DNA of 31,154 nt from Syntrophaceae bacterium UBA7520 (GTDB lineage Bacteria; Desulfobacterota; Syntrophia; Syntrophales; Smithellaceae): NCBI GenBank assembly GCA_002478265.1, contig DLNC01000034.1:1-31154 (forward strand), in the 5' to 3' direction. The notes under the pieces were generated by a model. That model saw only the letters and a list, made by a program, of their open reading frames with translations, was not told the DNA's origin and made no database searches. Positions within the stretch are counted from its first letter, which is position 1. Each line of letters opens with the position of its first letter. A program made the translations under genes and the position numbers. Positions 22,226 to 30,037 of the stretch are shown piece after piece.

Positions 22226-22320
22226 GGCCGGGTCCCGTACAACGAAGGTTTGTGAACCCCGTCAGGTCCGGAAGGAAGCAGCGGCAGCAAATCCCTACGT
22301 GTGTTGCGGCAAACCTGGCC
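22226..22320 (+). ncRNA. ffs: Signal recognition particle RNA (4.5S, small bacterial type)
   Basis: The ~95-base RNA pairs Ffh to target secretory proteins to the membrane. The diagnostic apical domain is intact: GTGAACCCCGTCAGGTCCGG, then AAGGAAGCAGCGGCAGC, containing the GGAA tetraloop (GTCCGGAAGGAAGC) and symmetric loop. The outer strands GGCCGGGT and ACCTGGCC close the hairpin. It lacks an Alu domain, as in Gram-negative SRP RNA. It stands just before dnaX, in the conserved tadA - SRP RNA - dnaX arrangement. Confidence 0.95.
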
Positions 22321-22362
22321 ACCAGCTATCATTAGTAAAGTTAAACTTTTCAAGAGGCCCAA

Positions 22363-24024
22363 TTGGAATATCTAGTATTAGCCCGTAAATTCCGGCCGCA
22401 AACTTTTGAAGATGTATCTGGCCAAGAACACGTCGTAAAGACACTAAAAAACGCCATCGGCCAGGGGCGGGTGGCGCACGCTTTTTTATTTTCCGGTCCG
22501 CGCGGCGTCGGTAAAACCTCTATCGCGAGAATCCTTGCCAAATCTCTCAACTGCGAAAAAGGGCCTTCAGCCATCCCCTGCAACGAATGCTCCAACTGCA
22601 AGGAAATAACCGACGGACGTTCTCTTGATGTGCGCGAAATTGACGGCGCCTCCAACCGCGGCATCGACGAAATCCGCGAACTGCGCGAAAATGTCAAATT
22701 CGCGCCTGCCTCATCAAAATATAAAATCTACATCATCGATGAAGTGCACATGCTCACGCGCGAAGCCTTCAACGCGCTTTTAAAAACGCTGGAAGAGCCG
22801 CCCGGACATGTAATTTTCGTGTTTGCCACCACGGAAAGCCATAAAGTGCCGGCAACGATTCTTTCACGCTGCCAATGCTACGATTTTCGGCGTATTTCAC
22901 TCAAGGAAATTATCGCCAATCTGGAAAAAGTGGCCGAAAAAGAAGGAATCCAGATCAGCAAAACCGCGCTGGGCTGGATCGCCGAGGCGGGCGACGGCAG
23001 CATGCGCGACGCGCAAAGCATCTTTGATCAGGTTATCTCGTATGCCGGAAAAACCATCCGGGATGAAGACGTGGAAGAAAATCTTGGCCTCGCGGACAAA
23101 AAATATCTTTTTGTGCTCTCCGAAGCGGTGATTAAAAGAGACGCGGGCGCGTGCCTCAATATTCTGGAAGAAGCATATCTGGCCGGCATCGATATGAAGC
23201 ATTTTTATCAAAGGCTGCTCAAGCACTTCCGCGATTTGCTTCTGGTAAAAATCGCGGGCGACGGCAGCTCTTCATTTGATATCGCGCCGGAGCAAATCGA
23301 AAAATTGAAAAATCAGTGCCGCAACACGACGCGAGAAACGCTGCAGCGTTACCTGGAGATTCTTATCTCGCAGGAAGACGCGCTGCGCCGTTCGCAGGAA
23401 ACCCGCATGAAGCTGGAAACCATCATTGTGAAAATGGCCTATCTGGAACCGATTGTGCCGCTGGGAGAAATCATCTCCGCCATAGAAGATATCGAACAAA
23501 GAATTAAAGGAGGATTGTCGCCGACCGATTGTGGCAAGACGAACCCTCAAGCGCATCGCGCGGCATTGGACACTGATGCCAATCAAACGGCAAGCAGAGA
23601 GACCGGAAATTGCGTAGCACAAAACATGGAAGAGTTAAGCGCACAGTTCAAGAGCTTCATTAAAAAAGAAAACGCGCCGCTCGGGGCAAAAATAGATACC
23701 GCGGAAGTTGTAAGCCATGAGGATAATTGCCTCGTTTTGGGCATTCCCCAAAACTCCATTTTTCTTGAAGATATTAAAAGCAAGCCGCAACTGGAAAAAT
23801 TACGGAAAATCGCGTGTAAATTTTTCGGCAGCGATGTCGAGTTAAAAATAACGCCTCTGAAAACGGAAAAAACAAATGCCTACGGCAATAATTCGCGCGG
23901 CAGAGCCAATAACATAAATGAAATAAAAAGAGAGGCGATAAACCACCCTATCTTGCAAAAAGTAATGGATGAATTTTCCGGCGCGCGAGTCATTGAAATT
24001 AAGGCGCGCCTGGACGAAGATTAA
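22363..24024 (+). CDS. dnaX: DNA polymerase III subunit gamma/tau
   Basis: This 553-residue clamp-loader ATPase loads the beta clamp and couples polymerases at the fork. The AAA+ module occupies about 1-240: Walker A GPRGVGKTS (45-53), zinc-binding cysteines in CEKGPSAIPCNECSNC, Walker B IYIIDEVHM, and the sensor-like ATILSRCQCYDF. Domain III follows to about 370. The C-terminal ~180 residues form a short tau-like region with a variable linker. The TTG start at 22363 is supported by AGAGG 5 bases upstream and by homology beginning at residue 1. I saw no A-rich slippery site of the E. coli gamma-frameshift kind. It heads a dnaX-ybaB-recR operon directly after SRP RNA. Confidence 0.95.
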   Translation: MEYLVLARKFRPQTFEDVSGQEHVVKTLKNAIGQGRVAHAFLFSGPRGVGKTSIARILAKSLNCEKGPSAIPCNECSNCKEITDGRSLDVREIDGASNRGIDEIRELRENVKFAPASSKYKIYIIDEVHMLTREAFNALLKTLEEPPGHVIFVFATTESHKVPATILSRCQCYDFRRISLKEIIANLEKVAEKEGIQISKTALGWIAEAGDGSMRDAQSIFDQVISYAGKTIRDEDVEENLGLADKKYLFVLSEAVIKRDAGACLNILEEAYLAGIDMKHFYQRLLKHFRDLLLVKIAGDGSSSFDIAPEQIEKLKNQCRNTTRETLQRYLEILISQEDALRRSQETRMKLETIIVKMAYLEPIVPLGEIISAIEDIEQRIKGGLSPTDCGKTNPQAHRAALDTDANQTASRETGNCVAQNMEELSAQFKSFIKKENAPLGAKIDTAEVVSHEDNCLVLGIPQNSIFLEDIKSKPQLEKLRKIACKFFGSDVELKITPLKTEKTNAYGNNSRGRANNINEIKREAINHPILQKVMDEFSGARVIEIKARLDED

Positions 24025-24081
24025 AAATATTTGCGGGCCTCGCCGCCCGGAAAAAATCATTTTTCAAGGAGATAAACAAAA

Positions 24082-24396
24082 GTGCAGAATTTCGGCAATA
24101 TAATGAAGCAGGCAAAAAAAATGCAGGAGCAGATCGGCCGCATCCAGGAGGAGCTGGAGACAAAAACGGTGGAAGCGCAGGCGGGCGGCGGCATGGTGCG
24201 CGTTGTCGTCAACGGCAAGTTCAATGTCGTTTCCATAAAAATTGAGAAGGAAGCGGTGAATCCCGAAGACGTGGAAATGCTCGAAGACCTGATTCTGGCC
24301 GCCGTCAACGAAGGAGTGCGCAAAGCGCAGGAAATGGCCTCTCAGGAAATGGCTAAAATTACCGGCGGACTGGGAATTCCGGGGCTGGGTTTTTAA
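24082..24396 (+). CDS. ybaB: YbaB/EbfC nucleoid-associated protein
   Basis: A 104-residue DNA-binding dimer of the YbaB/EbfC family. The N-terminal helix (MKQAKKMQEQIGRIQEELE), the central sheet (TVEAQAGGGMVRVVVNGKFNVVSI) and the C-terminal helix (LEDLILAAVNEGVRKAQEMA) are all typical. It starts with GTG at 24082; AAGGAG lies 10 bases upstream. An internal ATG (codon 8) would remove part of the first helix. It lies between dnaX and recR, its usual place. It is thought to bind DNA non-specifically and bend it, with possible roles in recombination or repair alongside RecR. Confidence 0.93.
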   Translation: MQNFGNIMKQAKKMQEQIGRIQEELETKTVEAQAGGGMVRVVVNGKFNVVSIKIEKEAVNPEDVEMLEDLILAAVNEGVRKAQEMASQEMAKITGGLGIPGLGF

Positions 24397-24408
24397 GGAA
24401 TCATGTCC

Positions 24409-25008
24409 ATGAAAGCATACGCGCAACCCATTAAAAGATTGATTTCGGAATTGAGCAAACTCCCCGGCATCGGGGAAAAAACAGCCACGCGGCTGGCCAA
24501 TCATATCCTGAAAGCGCAGGATGAAGACGTCAGAAAACTCGCGGAAAGCATTATCGACGTTAAGAAAAAAATTAAATTATGCCGTACCTGCCTGAATCTC
24601 ACCGAAGCGGACGTCTGCCATATCTGCCATGACAAATCAAGAGACCAGGGGATAATCTGCGTGGTGGAAGAGCCGGACGCGATGGCCGCGATTGAGGAAT
24701 CCGGCGGCTATCACGGCACGTATCATGTGCTGCACGGAGCGCTGGCGCCGCTCGACGGCGTCGGGCCGGAAAACCTGCATCTCAACGAACTGATGAAAAG
24801 AATCAACGGCGGCGGCATCAAGGAAGTGATTATCGCCACCAATCCCGACGTGCACGGCGAAGCCACCGCCTTGCTGATCATTAAAATGCTCAAAGGAAAA
24901 AACATTAAAGTTACGCGCATCGCCACGGGCGTGCCGATGGGCGGAGACTTAAAATACGTCGATAAAATGACTCTGTCCAAATCGCTGGAATTCCGGCGCG
25001 GCATGTAA
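24409..25008 (+). CDS. recR: Recombination protein RecR
   Basis: This 199-residue protein acts with RecF/RecO to load RecA at gaps. The N-terminal helix-hairpin-helix is LSKLPGIGEKTATRLANHIL. A four-cysteine zinc finger follows (CRTC ... CHIC, about residues 55-70). The Toprim domain covers about 78-175 (IICVVEEPDAMAAIEESG, EVIIATNPDVHGEATALLI), with the Walker-like RIATGVPMGGDLKYVD at the end. An ATG at 24403 is also in frame, but AAGGAA ends only 2 bases before it; ATG 24409 has the better 8-base spacing and the usual length. It ends the dnaX operon; the fumarase alpha gene starts 8 bases later. Confidence 0.95.
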   Translation: MKAYAQPIKRLISELSKLPGIGEKTATRLANHILKAQDEDVRKLAESIIDVKKKIKLCRTCLNLTEADVCHICHDKSRDQGIICVVEEPDAMAAIEESGGYHGTYHVLHGALAPLDGVGPENLHLNELMKRINGGGIKEVIIATNPDVHGEATALLIIKMLKGKNIKVTRIATGVPMGGDLKYVDKMTLSKSLEFRRGM

Positions 25009-25016
25009 AAATAATT

Positions 25017-25871
25017 ATGGCTGAGATAAAAATCAGGGAAATAGACAGTAAAACCATTACGCAGACGGTAAAAAAGCTTTTCATTGATGCCAACACAAAT
25101 CTGGGCGATGATGTGGTTTGCTCCCTGCAGGATGCCGTCGGGCGGGAGGAATCACCCCTGGGCAAACAGGTGTTGGAAAAAATAGTGGAAAACGCCCAAA
25201 TCGCCCGGCAGGAAAAAATGCCGATCTGTCAGGACACAGGCTTGGCGGTAGTGTTTGTTGAAATTGGGCAGGATGTCCATATCACAGGCGGCAACCTGAA
25301 GGACGCGGTAAACGAAGGAGTGCGACAGGCCTACCAGGAAGGCTTCCTGCGCAAATCCGTCTGCGATCCGCTGACCAGGAAAAACACGCAAGACAACACG
25401 CCCGCGGTTATTCATACGGAAATTGTCGCGGGAGACAGGATAAAAATTATCGCCATGCCCAAAGGCGGCGGCTCTGAAAACATGAGCGCGGCAAAAATGC
25501 TGACACCGGCTGCCGGCAGCGAGGGGATTAAAAAGTTTGTGCTGGAAACGGTGGAAAATGCCGGTCCCAATCCCTGCCCGCCGATTATGGTCGGCGTCGG
25601 CATCGGCGGCTCGCTAGAGGAAGCCTGCCTGCTGGCGAAGAAAGCGCTTTTGCGAACGCCGGGAGAAAAAAGCGAAGACGCGCGCCTCGCGCAAATGGAA
25701 AAAGAGCTCTATGAAAACATCAATAATCTCGGTATCGGGCCGGGAGGCCTGGGCGGAAGGATTACAACGCTTTCGGTAAGCATGGAAATGCTGCCCTGCC
25801 ATATCGCTTCTTTACCCGTCGCGGTAAACATTCAGTGCCATGTGGCGCGGCATAAAGAAATTATTATTTAG
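25017..25871 (+). CDS. Class I fumarate hydratase, alpha subunit (N-terminal type)
   Basis: This 284-residue subunit of an iron-sulfur hydro-lyase, with its partner, adds water to fumarate to give malate. The Fe-S domain is complete: C71 in MPICQDTG, C187 in AGPNPCPPIMVGVGIGG, and C274 in NIQCHVARH are the likely [4Fe-4S] ligands. The AMPKGGGSENMS loop binds substrate. The L-tartrate dehydratase alpha subunit is the main alternative within the family; fumarase is favoured because the two-subunit form is common in anaerobes. ATG 25017 follows recR by 8 bases. The beta gene starts 9 bases after its stop, so translation is probably coupled. Confidence 0.9.
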   Translation: MAEIKIREIDSKTITQTVKKLFIDANTNLGDDVVCSLQDAVGREESPLGKQVLEKIVENAQIARQEKMPICQDTGLAVVFVEIGQDVHITGGNLKDAVNEGVRQAYQEGFLRKSVCDPLTRKNTQDNTPAVIHTEIVAGDRIKIIAMPKGGGSENMSAAKMLTPAAGSEGIKKFVLETVENAGPNPCPPIMVGVGIGGSLEEACLLAKKALLRTPGEKSEDARLAQMEKELYENINNLGIGPGGLGGRITTLSVSMEMLPCHIASLPVAVNIQCHVARHKEIII

Positions 25872-25880
25872 GATGATGAC

Positions 25881-26456
25881 TTGAGCAAAGCCGCCAACTC
25901 ACCAAGACGCTTTGATCTGCCATTGACCGCGCAGATGATTTCTTCGCTGCGGGCGGGAGATATGGTTTCCCTTTCCGGCGAAGTGTACACCGCGCGCGAT
26001 GTCGCGCATCGGCGTCTTTATGAGGCGTTGAGCAAAGGCGAAAAACTTCCTCTTGATTTAAAAACAGCGACGATATTTTACGCGGCGCCCGCGCCGACGC
26101 CGCCGGGCAAAATCATCGGCTCTGTCGGCCCCACCACTAGCTATCGGATGGACGCCTTCACGCCGGCGCTCATCGAGCACGGACTGAAAGCGATGATCGG
26201 CAAGGGAAGCCGCGCGCCCGAAGTAATCGAGGCAATAAAAAAATACGGCGCTGTTTACTTTGGCGCCATCGGCGGCATCGCCGCGCTCAGCGCCAAGCGA
26301 GTGGCAAAAGCGGAAATCGTGGCCTATGAAGACCTCGGTCCCGAAGCGATAAGAAAATTAACCATCGTTGATTTCCCGGCCATCGTCATTAATGACGCGC
26401 AGGGCAATGACCTGTATCTGTCAGCACGCGAGCAGTGGCGCATTGCGTCAAAATAG
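25881..26456 (+). CDS. Class I fumarate hydratase, beta subunit (C-terminal type)
   Basis: This 191-residue partner of the alpha subunit forms the swivelling beta domain of class I fumarase/tartrate dehydratase. Family hallmarks are LRAGDMVSLSGEVYTARDVAHRRL at about 24-47 (read in two parts: LRAGDMVSLSGE and VYTARDVAHRRL), PGKIIGSVGPTTSYRMD near 75-91, IGKGSRAPEV, and YGAVYFGAIGGIAAL. The TTG at 25881 gives the normal length, with AGGATG upstream. The arrangement with alpha immediately upstream is the usual one. No separate promoter is seen, so it is transcribed with alpha and perhaps with recR. Confidence 0.9.
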   Translation: MSKAANSPRRFDLPLTAQMISSLRAGDMVSLSGEVYTARDVAHRRLYEALSKGEKLPLDLKTATIFYAAPAPTPPGKIIGSVGPTTSYRMDAFTPALIEHGLKAMIGKGSRAPEVIEAIKKYGAVYFGAIGGIAALSAKRVAKAEIVAYEDLGPEAIRKLTIVDFPAIVINDAQGNDLYLSAREQWRIASK

Positions 26457-26485
26457 TTCTTCAATTTCAAAAAACAAGAAAAAAG

Positions 26486-26514
26486 TTGACTGAAAAAAGG
26501 TTCTATACTATGAA
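26486..26514 (+). promoter_or_regulatory. Promoter of the 2-oxoacid oxidoreductase operon
   Basis: TTGACT (26486-26491), 17 bases, then TATGAA (26509-26514). An overlapping TATACT at 26504-26509 is too close to the -35 to serve with it. The operon's first ATG follows 41 bases on. The spacing and the gap after the fumarase gene support a new transcription start. Confidence 0.5.
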
Positions 26515-26554
26515 CGGGGGTCATTTTATACACTAATCATGGAGACATCTTTAA

Positions 26555-27103
26555 ATGATCGAAATTAGATGGCACGGCAGAGGCGGCCAGGGTGCGGTAA
26601 CCTCGGTAGAATTATTGGCGGTATCCGCGATTGCCGCGGGTAAGTACGCGCAGGGATTTCCCAGTTTCGGTCCGGAAAGACGGGGCGCGCCGGTAGCCGC
26701 ATTCACACGCATCGATGATAAAAAAATCAACAAAAGATCGGGTATTTACAAGCCTGATGTTGTGCTGGTGCTGGATGCGAGCCTGATCGGCCTGATCAAC
26801 GTCACCGACGGATTGAAACCGGGCGGCAAGCTGATCGTCAACACGCACAAGACAACGGCGGAAATCCGCAAGGAGCTCAACTTCAGCGGCACGGTGGCCA
26901 CTGTCGACGGCACGGGCATCGCGCGCAAGGAAATGGGCGTGCCGATCGCCAATACCACGATGATCGGCGCTTTGCTGAAGGTAACGGGAATTATGGATCT
27001 GGACGCGATGAAAGATGCGGTCGAACATCGCTTCGGACGCATTGCGCAAAAAAATCTGGCGGCGATGAAGCGCGCTTACGACGAAATACAAATCGAAAAC
27101 TAA
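26555..27103 (+). CDS. porC: 2-oxoacid:ferredoxin oxidoreductase, gamma subunit
   Basis: This 182-residue subunit of the pyruvate/2-oxoacid:ferredoxin oxidoreductase family starts with the diagnostic IEIRWHGRGGQGAVTSVELL. GFPSFGPERRGAPVAAF (about 39-55) is the conserved contact loop, and TTMIGALLKVTGI is near 128-140. It contributes to the active-site and CoA region of the heterotetramer that converts a 2-oxoacid and CoA to acyl-CoA, CO2 and reduced ferredoxin, or the reverse. A promoter lies upstream and GGAGA precedes the ATG. The gene order gamma-delta-alpha-beta is that of known pyruvate and 2-ketoisovalerate enzymes; pyruvate is the likely substrate but is not proven. Confidence 0.9.
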   Translation: MIEIRWHGRGGQGAVTSVELLAVSAIAAGKYAQGFPSFGPERRGAPVAAFTRIDDKKINKRSGIYKPDVVLVLDASLIGLINVTDGLKPGGKLIVNTHKTTAEIRKELNFSGTVATVDGTGIARKEMGVPIANTTMIGALLKVTGIMDLDAMKDAVEHRFGRIAQKNLAAMKRAYDEIQIEN

Positions 27104-27119
27104 TAAGAGGTAGCAACAT

Positions 27120-27398
27120 ATGGCATTAAAGACATGGAAGGAGCTTCCGATCGGCTGCGTTGTTTCCGAACCGGGGAGCGCCAGTGAATATCACACCGGC
27201 AGTTGGCGGTCCCAGCGTCCCGTCTGGAACGACGCCAAATGCATCAAATGCGGCATCTGTTACGTCTTTTGCCCGGAAGGATGCGTGCAGCAGGCCGAAA
27301 ACGGATTTTTCAAGGCTAATCTGGACTACTGCAAAGGCTGCGGCATCTGCGCGCATGAATGCTGGCCCCGCGCTATTTCTATGGTGGAGGAGGGCTAG
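27120..27398 (+). CDS. porD: 2-oxoacid:ferredoxin oxidoreductase, delta subunit (2[4Fe-4S])
   Basis: This 92-residue ferredoxin-like subunit wires electrons out of the enzyme. Two complete cluster motifs are visible: CIKCGICYVFCPEGC (about 41-55) and CKGCGICAHECWP (about 71-83), each C-X2-C-X2-C-X3-C. The ~35 N-terminal residues (GCVVSEPGSASEYHTGSWRS) are typical of the Por/Vor delta subunit. It lies 16 bases after the gamma gene and 2 bases before the alpha start. It donates to soluble ferredoxin. Confidence 0.92.
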   Translation: MALKTWKELPIGCVVSEPGSASEYHTGSWRSQRPVWNDAKCIKCGICYVFCPEGCVQQAENGFFKANLDYCKGCGICAHECWPRAISMVEEG

Positions 27399-27400
27399 GC

Positions 27401-28576
27401 ATGGGCAAACGCGTTGGCTTGGAAGTAACAGTAGCGGTGGCGGAAGCGGTGGCGCTTTGCCGGATTGATATGGCGGGGGGTTATCCCATCACGCCGCAAT
27501 CGCATATCGCGGAGCATCTCTCCAATCTGGTGGCGGACGGCGTGCTGGACGCGGAATTTGTGACGGTGGAATCAGAACATTCGGCAATGAGCGCGGTAAT
27601 TGGCGCCTCTGCGACAGGCGCGCGCTCGTATACGGCAACAGCTTCCCAGGGGCTATTATTGATGAATGAACTTTTGCCCATCGCCTCGGCAATGCGCCTG
27701 CCGATTTGTATGGCGATTGCGAACCGCGCCGTATCCGGACCGCTCAACATTTTGAATGACCATTCGGATATCATGCCGCAGCGCGACACAGGCTGGATTA
27801 CGCTTTTTGCCGAAAACGGACAGGAAGCGGTTGACCTTTCCATCCAGGCATTTAAAATTGCCGAGCACAAAGATGTTATGCTGCCGGTTTGCGTGAATAT
27901 CGACGGTTTTCAACTGACACATATGGTCGAGCCGGTGGAGATGCCCACGCAGGAAGAAGTGGATAAATTCCTGCCGCCTTTTGCGCCGCATGCGACATTG
28001 CATCCGGCCAAACCGGTGACCATGGGTGCGTTTGCGATGTCCGATTATTTCGCGGAAATCATGAAGGCCAAGGACGAAGCCATCAAAAATTCCAAAAAAG
28101 TAATCCTGGAAGTTTGGGATGAATGGGGCAAAATGTTCGGCCGCAATTATAAAGCGGTGGAGAGCTACAGAGCACAAGACGCGGAAATACTGATGCTGAC
28201 CATGGGTTCGATGGGTGAAACGGCACAGGTGGCCATTGACGAGCTGCGCGATAAGGGAATCAAGGCGGGCCTGGTAAAACTTCGGCTCTGGCGTCCTTTC
28301 CCATTTGAGGAAATAAGAGCGGCGCTGAAAAACGCGAAAAAACTGATTGTCACCGATCGCGCCTGTTCTTTCGGCGGCCCCGGCGGACCGGTATTTTCGG
28401 AAATCAAATCCGCCTTGTACGCGGGCGACCATCACCCCGCAATTTATAACTTTATTTACGGACTGGGCGGACGCGACGTGCCGGTGCAGGATTTTACCGG
28501 TATGTTTGAAAAAGTAATCGCCGATACGGACAACAAGGCCAAAGACACATATGAATTTTGGGGAGTGAGAGAATAA
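27401..28576 (+). CDS. porA: 2-oxoacid:ferredoxin oxidoreductase, alpha subunit
   Basis: This 391-residue subunit carries the transketolase-like pyrimidine-binding and C-terminal domains. Features: AGGYPITPQSHIAEHL (about 25-40), VESEHSAMSAVIGASATGARSYTATASQGLLLM (about 60-92, read as EHSAMSAVIGAS and ARSYTATASQG), with the conserved glutamate region. Later come HMVEPVEMP and GSMGETAQVAIDELRDKGIKAGLVKLRLWRPFP (about 268-300). The ATG at 27401 has GGAGGAGG just upstream; an in-frame ATG at 27359 lies inside porD and lacks homology. Its stop TAA overlaps the porB ATG by one base (TAATG), indicating coupled translation. With porB it forms the TPP active site. Confidence 0.92.
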   Translation: MGKRVGLEVTVAVAEAVALCRIDMAGGYPITPQSHIAEHLSNLVADGVLDAEFVTVESEHSAMSAVIGASATGARSYTATASQGLLLMNELLPIASAMRLPICMAIANRAVSGPLNILNDHSDIMPQRDTGWITLFAENGQEAVDLSIQAFKIAEHKDVMLPVCVNIDGFQLTHMVEPVEMPTQEEVDKFLPPFAPHATLHPAKPVTMGAFAMSDYFAEIMKAKDEAIKNSKKVILEVWDEWGKMFGRNYKAVESYRAQDAEILMLTMGSMGETAQVAIDELRDKGIKAGLVKLRLWRPFPFEEIRAALKNAKKLIVTDRACSFGGPGGPVFSEIKSALYAGDHHPAIYNFIYGLGGRDVPVQDFTGMFEKVIADTDNKAKDTYEFWGVRE

Positions 28577-29529
28577 TGAATCTTGTAGAAAATTTTGATT
28601 TATACGCCCCGCGGCTGATTAATAAAAAAGAATTGTTCTCCGCCGGCCACCGCGCCTGCTCCGGCTGCGCGGAAGTTCTGGCGGTGCGCCTGATGTGCAA
28701 GGCGCTGGGAGAAAACACGGTTATCGCTTCCGCGACCGGGTGCATGGAAATCGTCTCCAGCATGTTCCCGACCACGGCCTGGGAAGTCCCCTGGATTCAC
28801 GTGGCTTTTGAAAACGCGGCAGCGGTCGCTTCCGGCGTCGAAGCGGGACTCAAGGCGCTTAGGCGTAAAGGCAAGGTTGACGACCGGTATGTAAAAGTGG
28901 TCGGCATGGCCGGCGACGGGGGCACGATGGATATCGGCATTCAGGCTCTTTCCGGCGCGATGGAACGCGGCCATGATATGATTTATGTCTGTTTCGACAA
29001 CGAGGCGTACATGAACACCGGCATTCAGCGCTCCAGCGGCACGCCGATGGGCGCCTCCACCACCACCGCGCCCGCGGGCAAAGTCAGCATGGGGCAGAAA
29101 ACGTGGAAGAAAAACATGCCGGAAATCATGGTCGCGCATAATGTTCCTTACGTGGCCACCGCATGTCCCAGCTATCCGCTGGATTTCATCCGTAAAATCG
29201 AGAAGGCCAAAAGCGTAAAAGGCCCTTCCTATATCCACTGTTTTTCCGTCTGTCCTACCGGTTGGCGTTGTCCCTCGCATTTAGCCATCTCCATGGGGCG
29301 CCTCGCGGTAGAAACGGGCGTGTTTCCGCTGTTTGAAGTGGAAAACGGGCATTATCGCCTCTCTCCGGATATGCCGAAAAAACTGCGGCCAATTCGCGAT
29401 TACTTCAAGGCGCAGGGTCGTTTTCGCCATCTGACCGATGAAGAAATCAGCATGATTCAGGAAAGAGTCAACACCGAGCATAAAAAGATTACGGAAAAAG
29501 CCAAGTATCTGAAAACAGGCAACGAGTAG
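28576..29529 (+). CDS. porB: 2-oxoacid:ferredoxin oxidoreductase, beta subunit (TPP-binding)
   Basis: This 317-residue subunit binds thiamine pyrophosphate and a proximal [4Fe-4S] cluster. The TPP motif GDGGTMDIG followed by CFDNEAYMNTGIQRS is clear, near residues 113-150. Cysteines in HRACSGCAEV, ATGCMEIVS and SVCPTGWRC are the likely cluster ligands, as in the PorB/VorB beta subunit. The TPSGxxT-like region reads SSGTPMGASTTTAPAG. Normal length. Its ATG overlaps the alpha stop. The NuoE-like gene begins 25 bases downstream, so the electron-output partner is in the same operon. Confidence 0.92.
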   Translation: MNLVENFDLYAPRLINKKELFSAGHRACSGCAEVLAVRLMCKALGENTVIASATGCMEIVSSMFPTTAWEVPWIHVAFENAAAVASGVEAGLKALRRKGKVDDRYVKVVGMAGDGGTMDIGIQALSGAMERGHDMIYVCFDNEAYMNTGIQRSSGTPMGASTTTAPAGKVSMGQKTWKKNMPEIMVAHNVPYVATACPSYPLDFIRKIEKAKSVKGPSYIHCFSVCPTGWRCPSHLAISMGRLAVETGVFPLFEVENGHYRLSPDMPKKLRPIRDYFKAQGRFRHLTDEEISMIQERVNTEHKKITEKAKYLKTGNE

Positions 29530-29554
29530 CAATAACACCGAGGTGTATAAAATA

Positions 29555-30037
29555 ATGAGCAAAACCGATAATGTTGCAGCAAAAACAAAAGAAATCGTAA
29601 AGAAACACGGCGGCGATAAAAGCACGCTGATTGCCGTTCTGCAGGATATACAGGAAGCTTTTAATTATCTGCCCAAAGAAGCGCTCAAGGCGGCAGGCAA
29701 AGCGATGAATATTCCGCTCAGTCGCGTTTACGAAGTGGCCACGTTTTACAACGCTTTCAGCTTGAAGCCGCGCGGCGAGCATATCGTAAAAATCTGCATG
29801 GGTACCGCCTGCCATGTGCGCGGCGCAGCGGCCATCCAGGATAAAATGGAAAGAACTCTCAATATAAAACCGGGAGAAACAACCGCGGATAAAAAATTCT
29901 CGCTGGAAACGGTCAATTGCGTGGGCGCGTGCGCTCTGGGGCCGGTGGTGGTGATCAACACCGAATATCACGGCCAGATGACCATGGCTAAAGTGGACAA
30001 AGTTATCGGCAAGCTTAAAGAGGGGGCGCAGCAATAA
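29555..30037 (+). CDS. NuoE-like [2Fe-2S] thioredoxin-fold subunit (HydC/NuoE family)
   Basis: This 160-residue subunit is of the 24-kDa/NuoE type found in complex I, NAD-dependent hydrogenases and formate dehydrogenases. The N-terminal helical part contains LIAVLQDIQEAFNYLPKEAL and LSRVYEVATFYNAFSL. The [2Fe-2S] ligands are the CMGTAC pair (about 87-92) and the NCVGAC pair (about 129-134). It starts at ATG 29555, with GAGGTG 10 bases upstream; the GTG at 29543 lies inside that site. Its TAA overlaps the next ATG by one base. With the NuoF-like subunit it forms an NAD(P)H-reactive module, expected to exchange electrons between NAD(H), ferredoxin and a hydrogenase or formate dehydrogenase. Confidence 0.9.
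   Translation: MSKTDNVAAKTKEIVKKHGGDKSTLIAVLQDIQEAFNYLPKEALKAAGKAMNIPLSRVYEVATFYNAFSLKPRGEHIVKICMGTACHVRGAAAIQDKMERTLNIKPGETTADKKFSLETVNCVGACALGPVVVINTEYHGQMTMAKVDKVIGKLKEGAQQ

Noticed and set aside
22363..24024. Programmed frameshift in dnaX producing a short gamma form
   Set aside because: No A-AAA-AAG type slippery run followed by a hairpin was seen in the region between domains III and IV.
27656..28435. Leftward 259-codon frame opposite porA
   Set aside because: Shadow of a well-supported gene; composition rich in His, Arg and Phe as expected of antisense frames.
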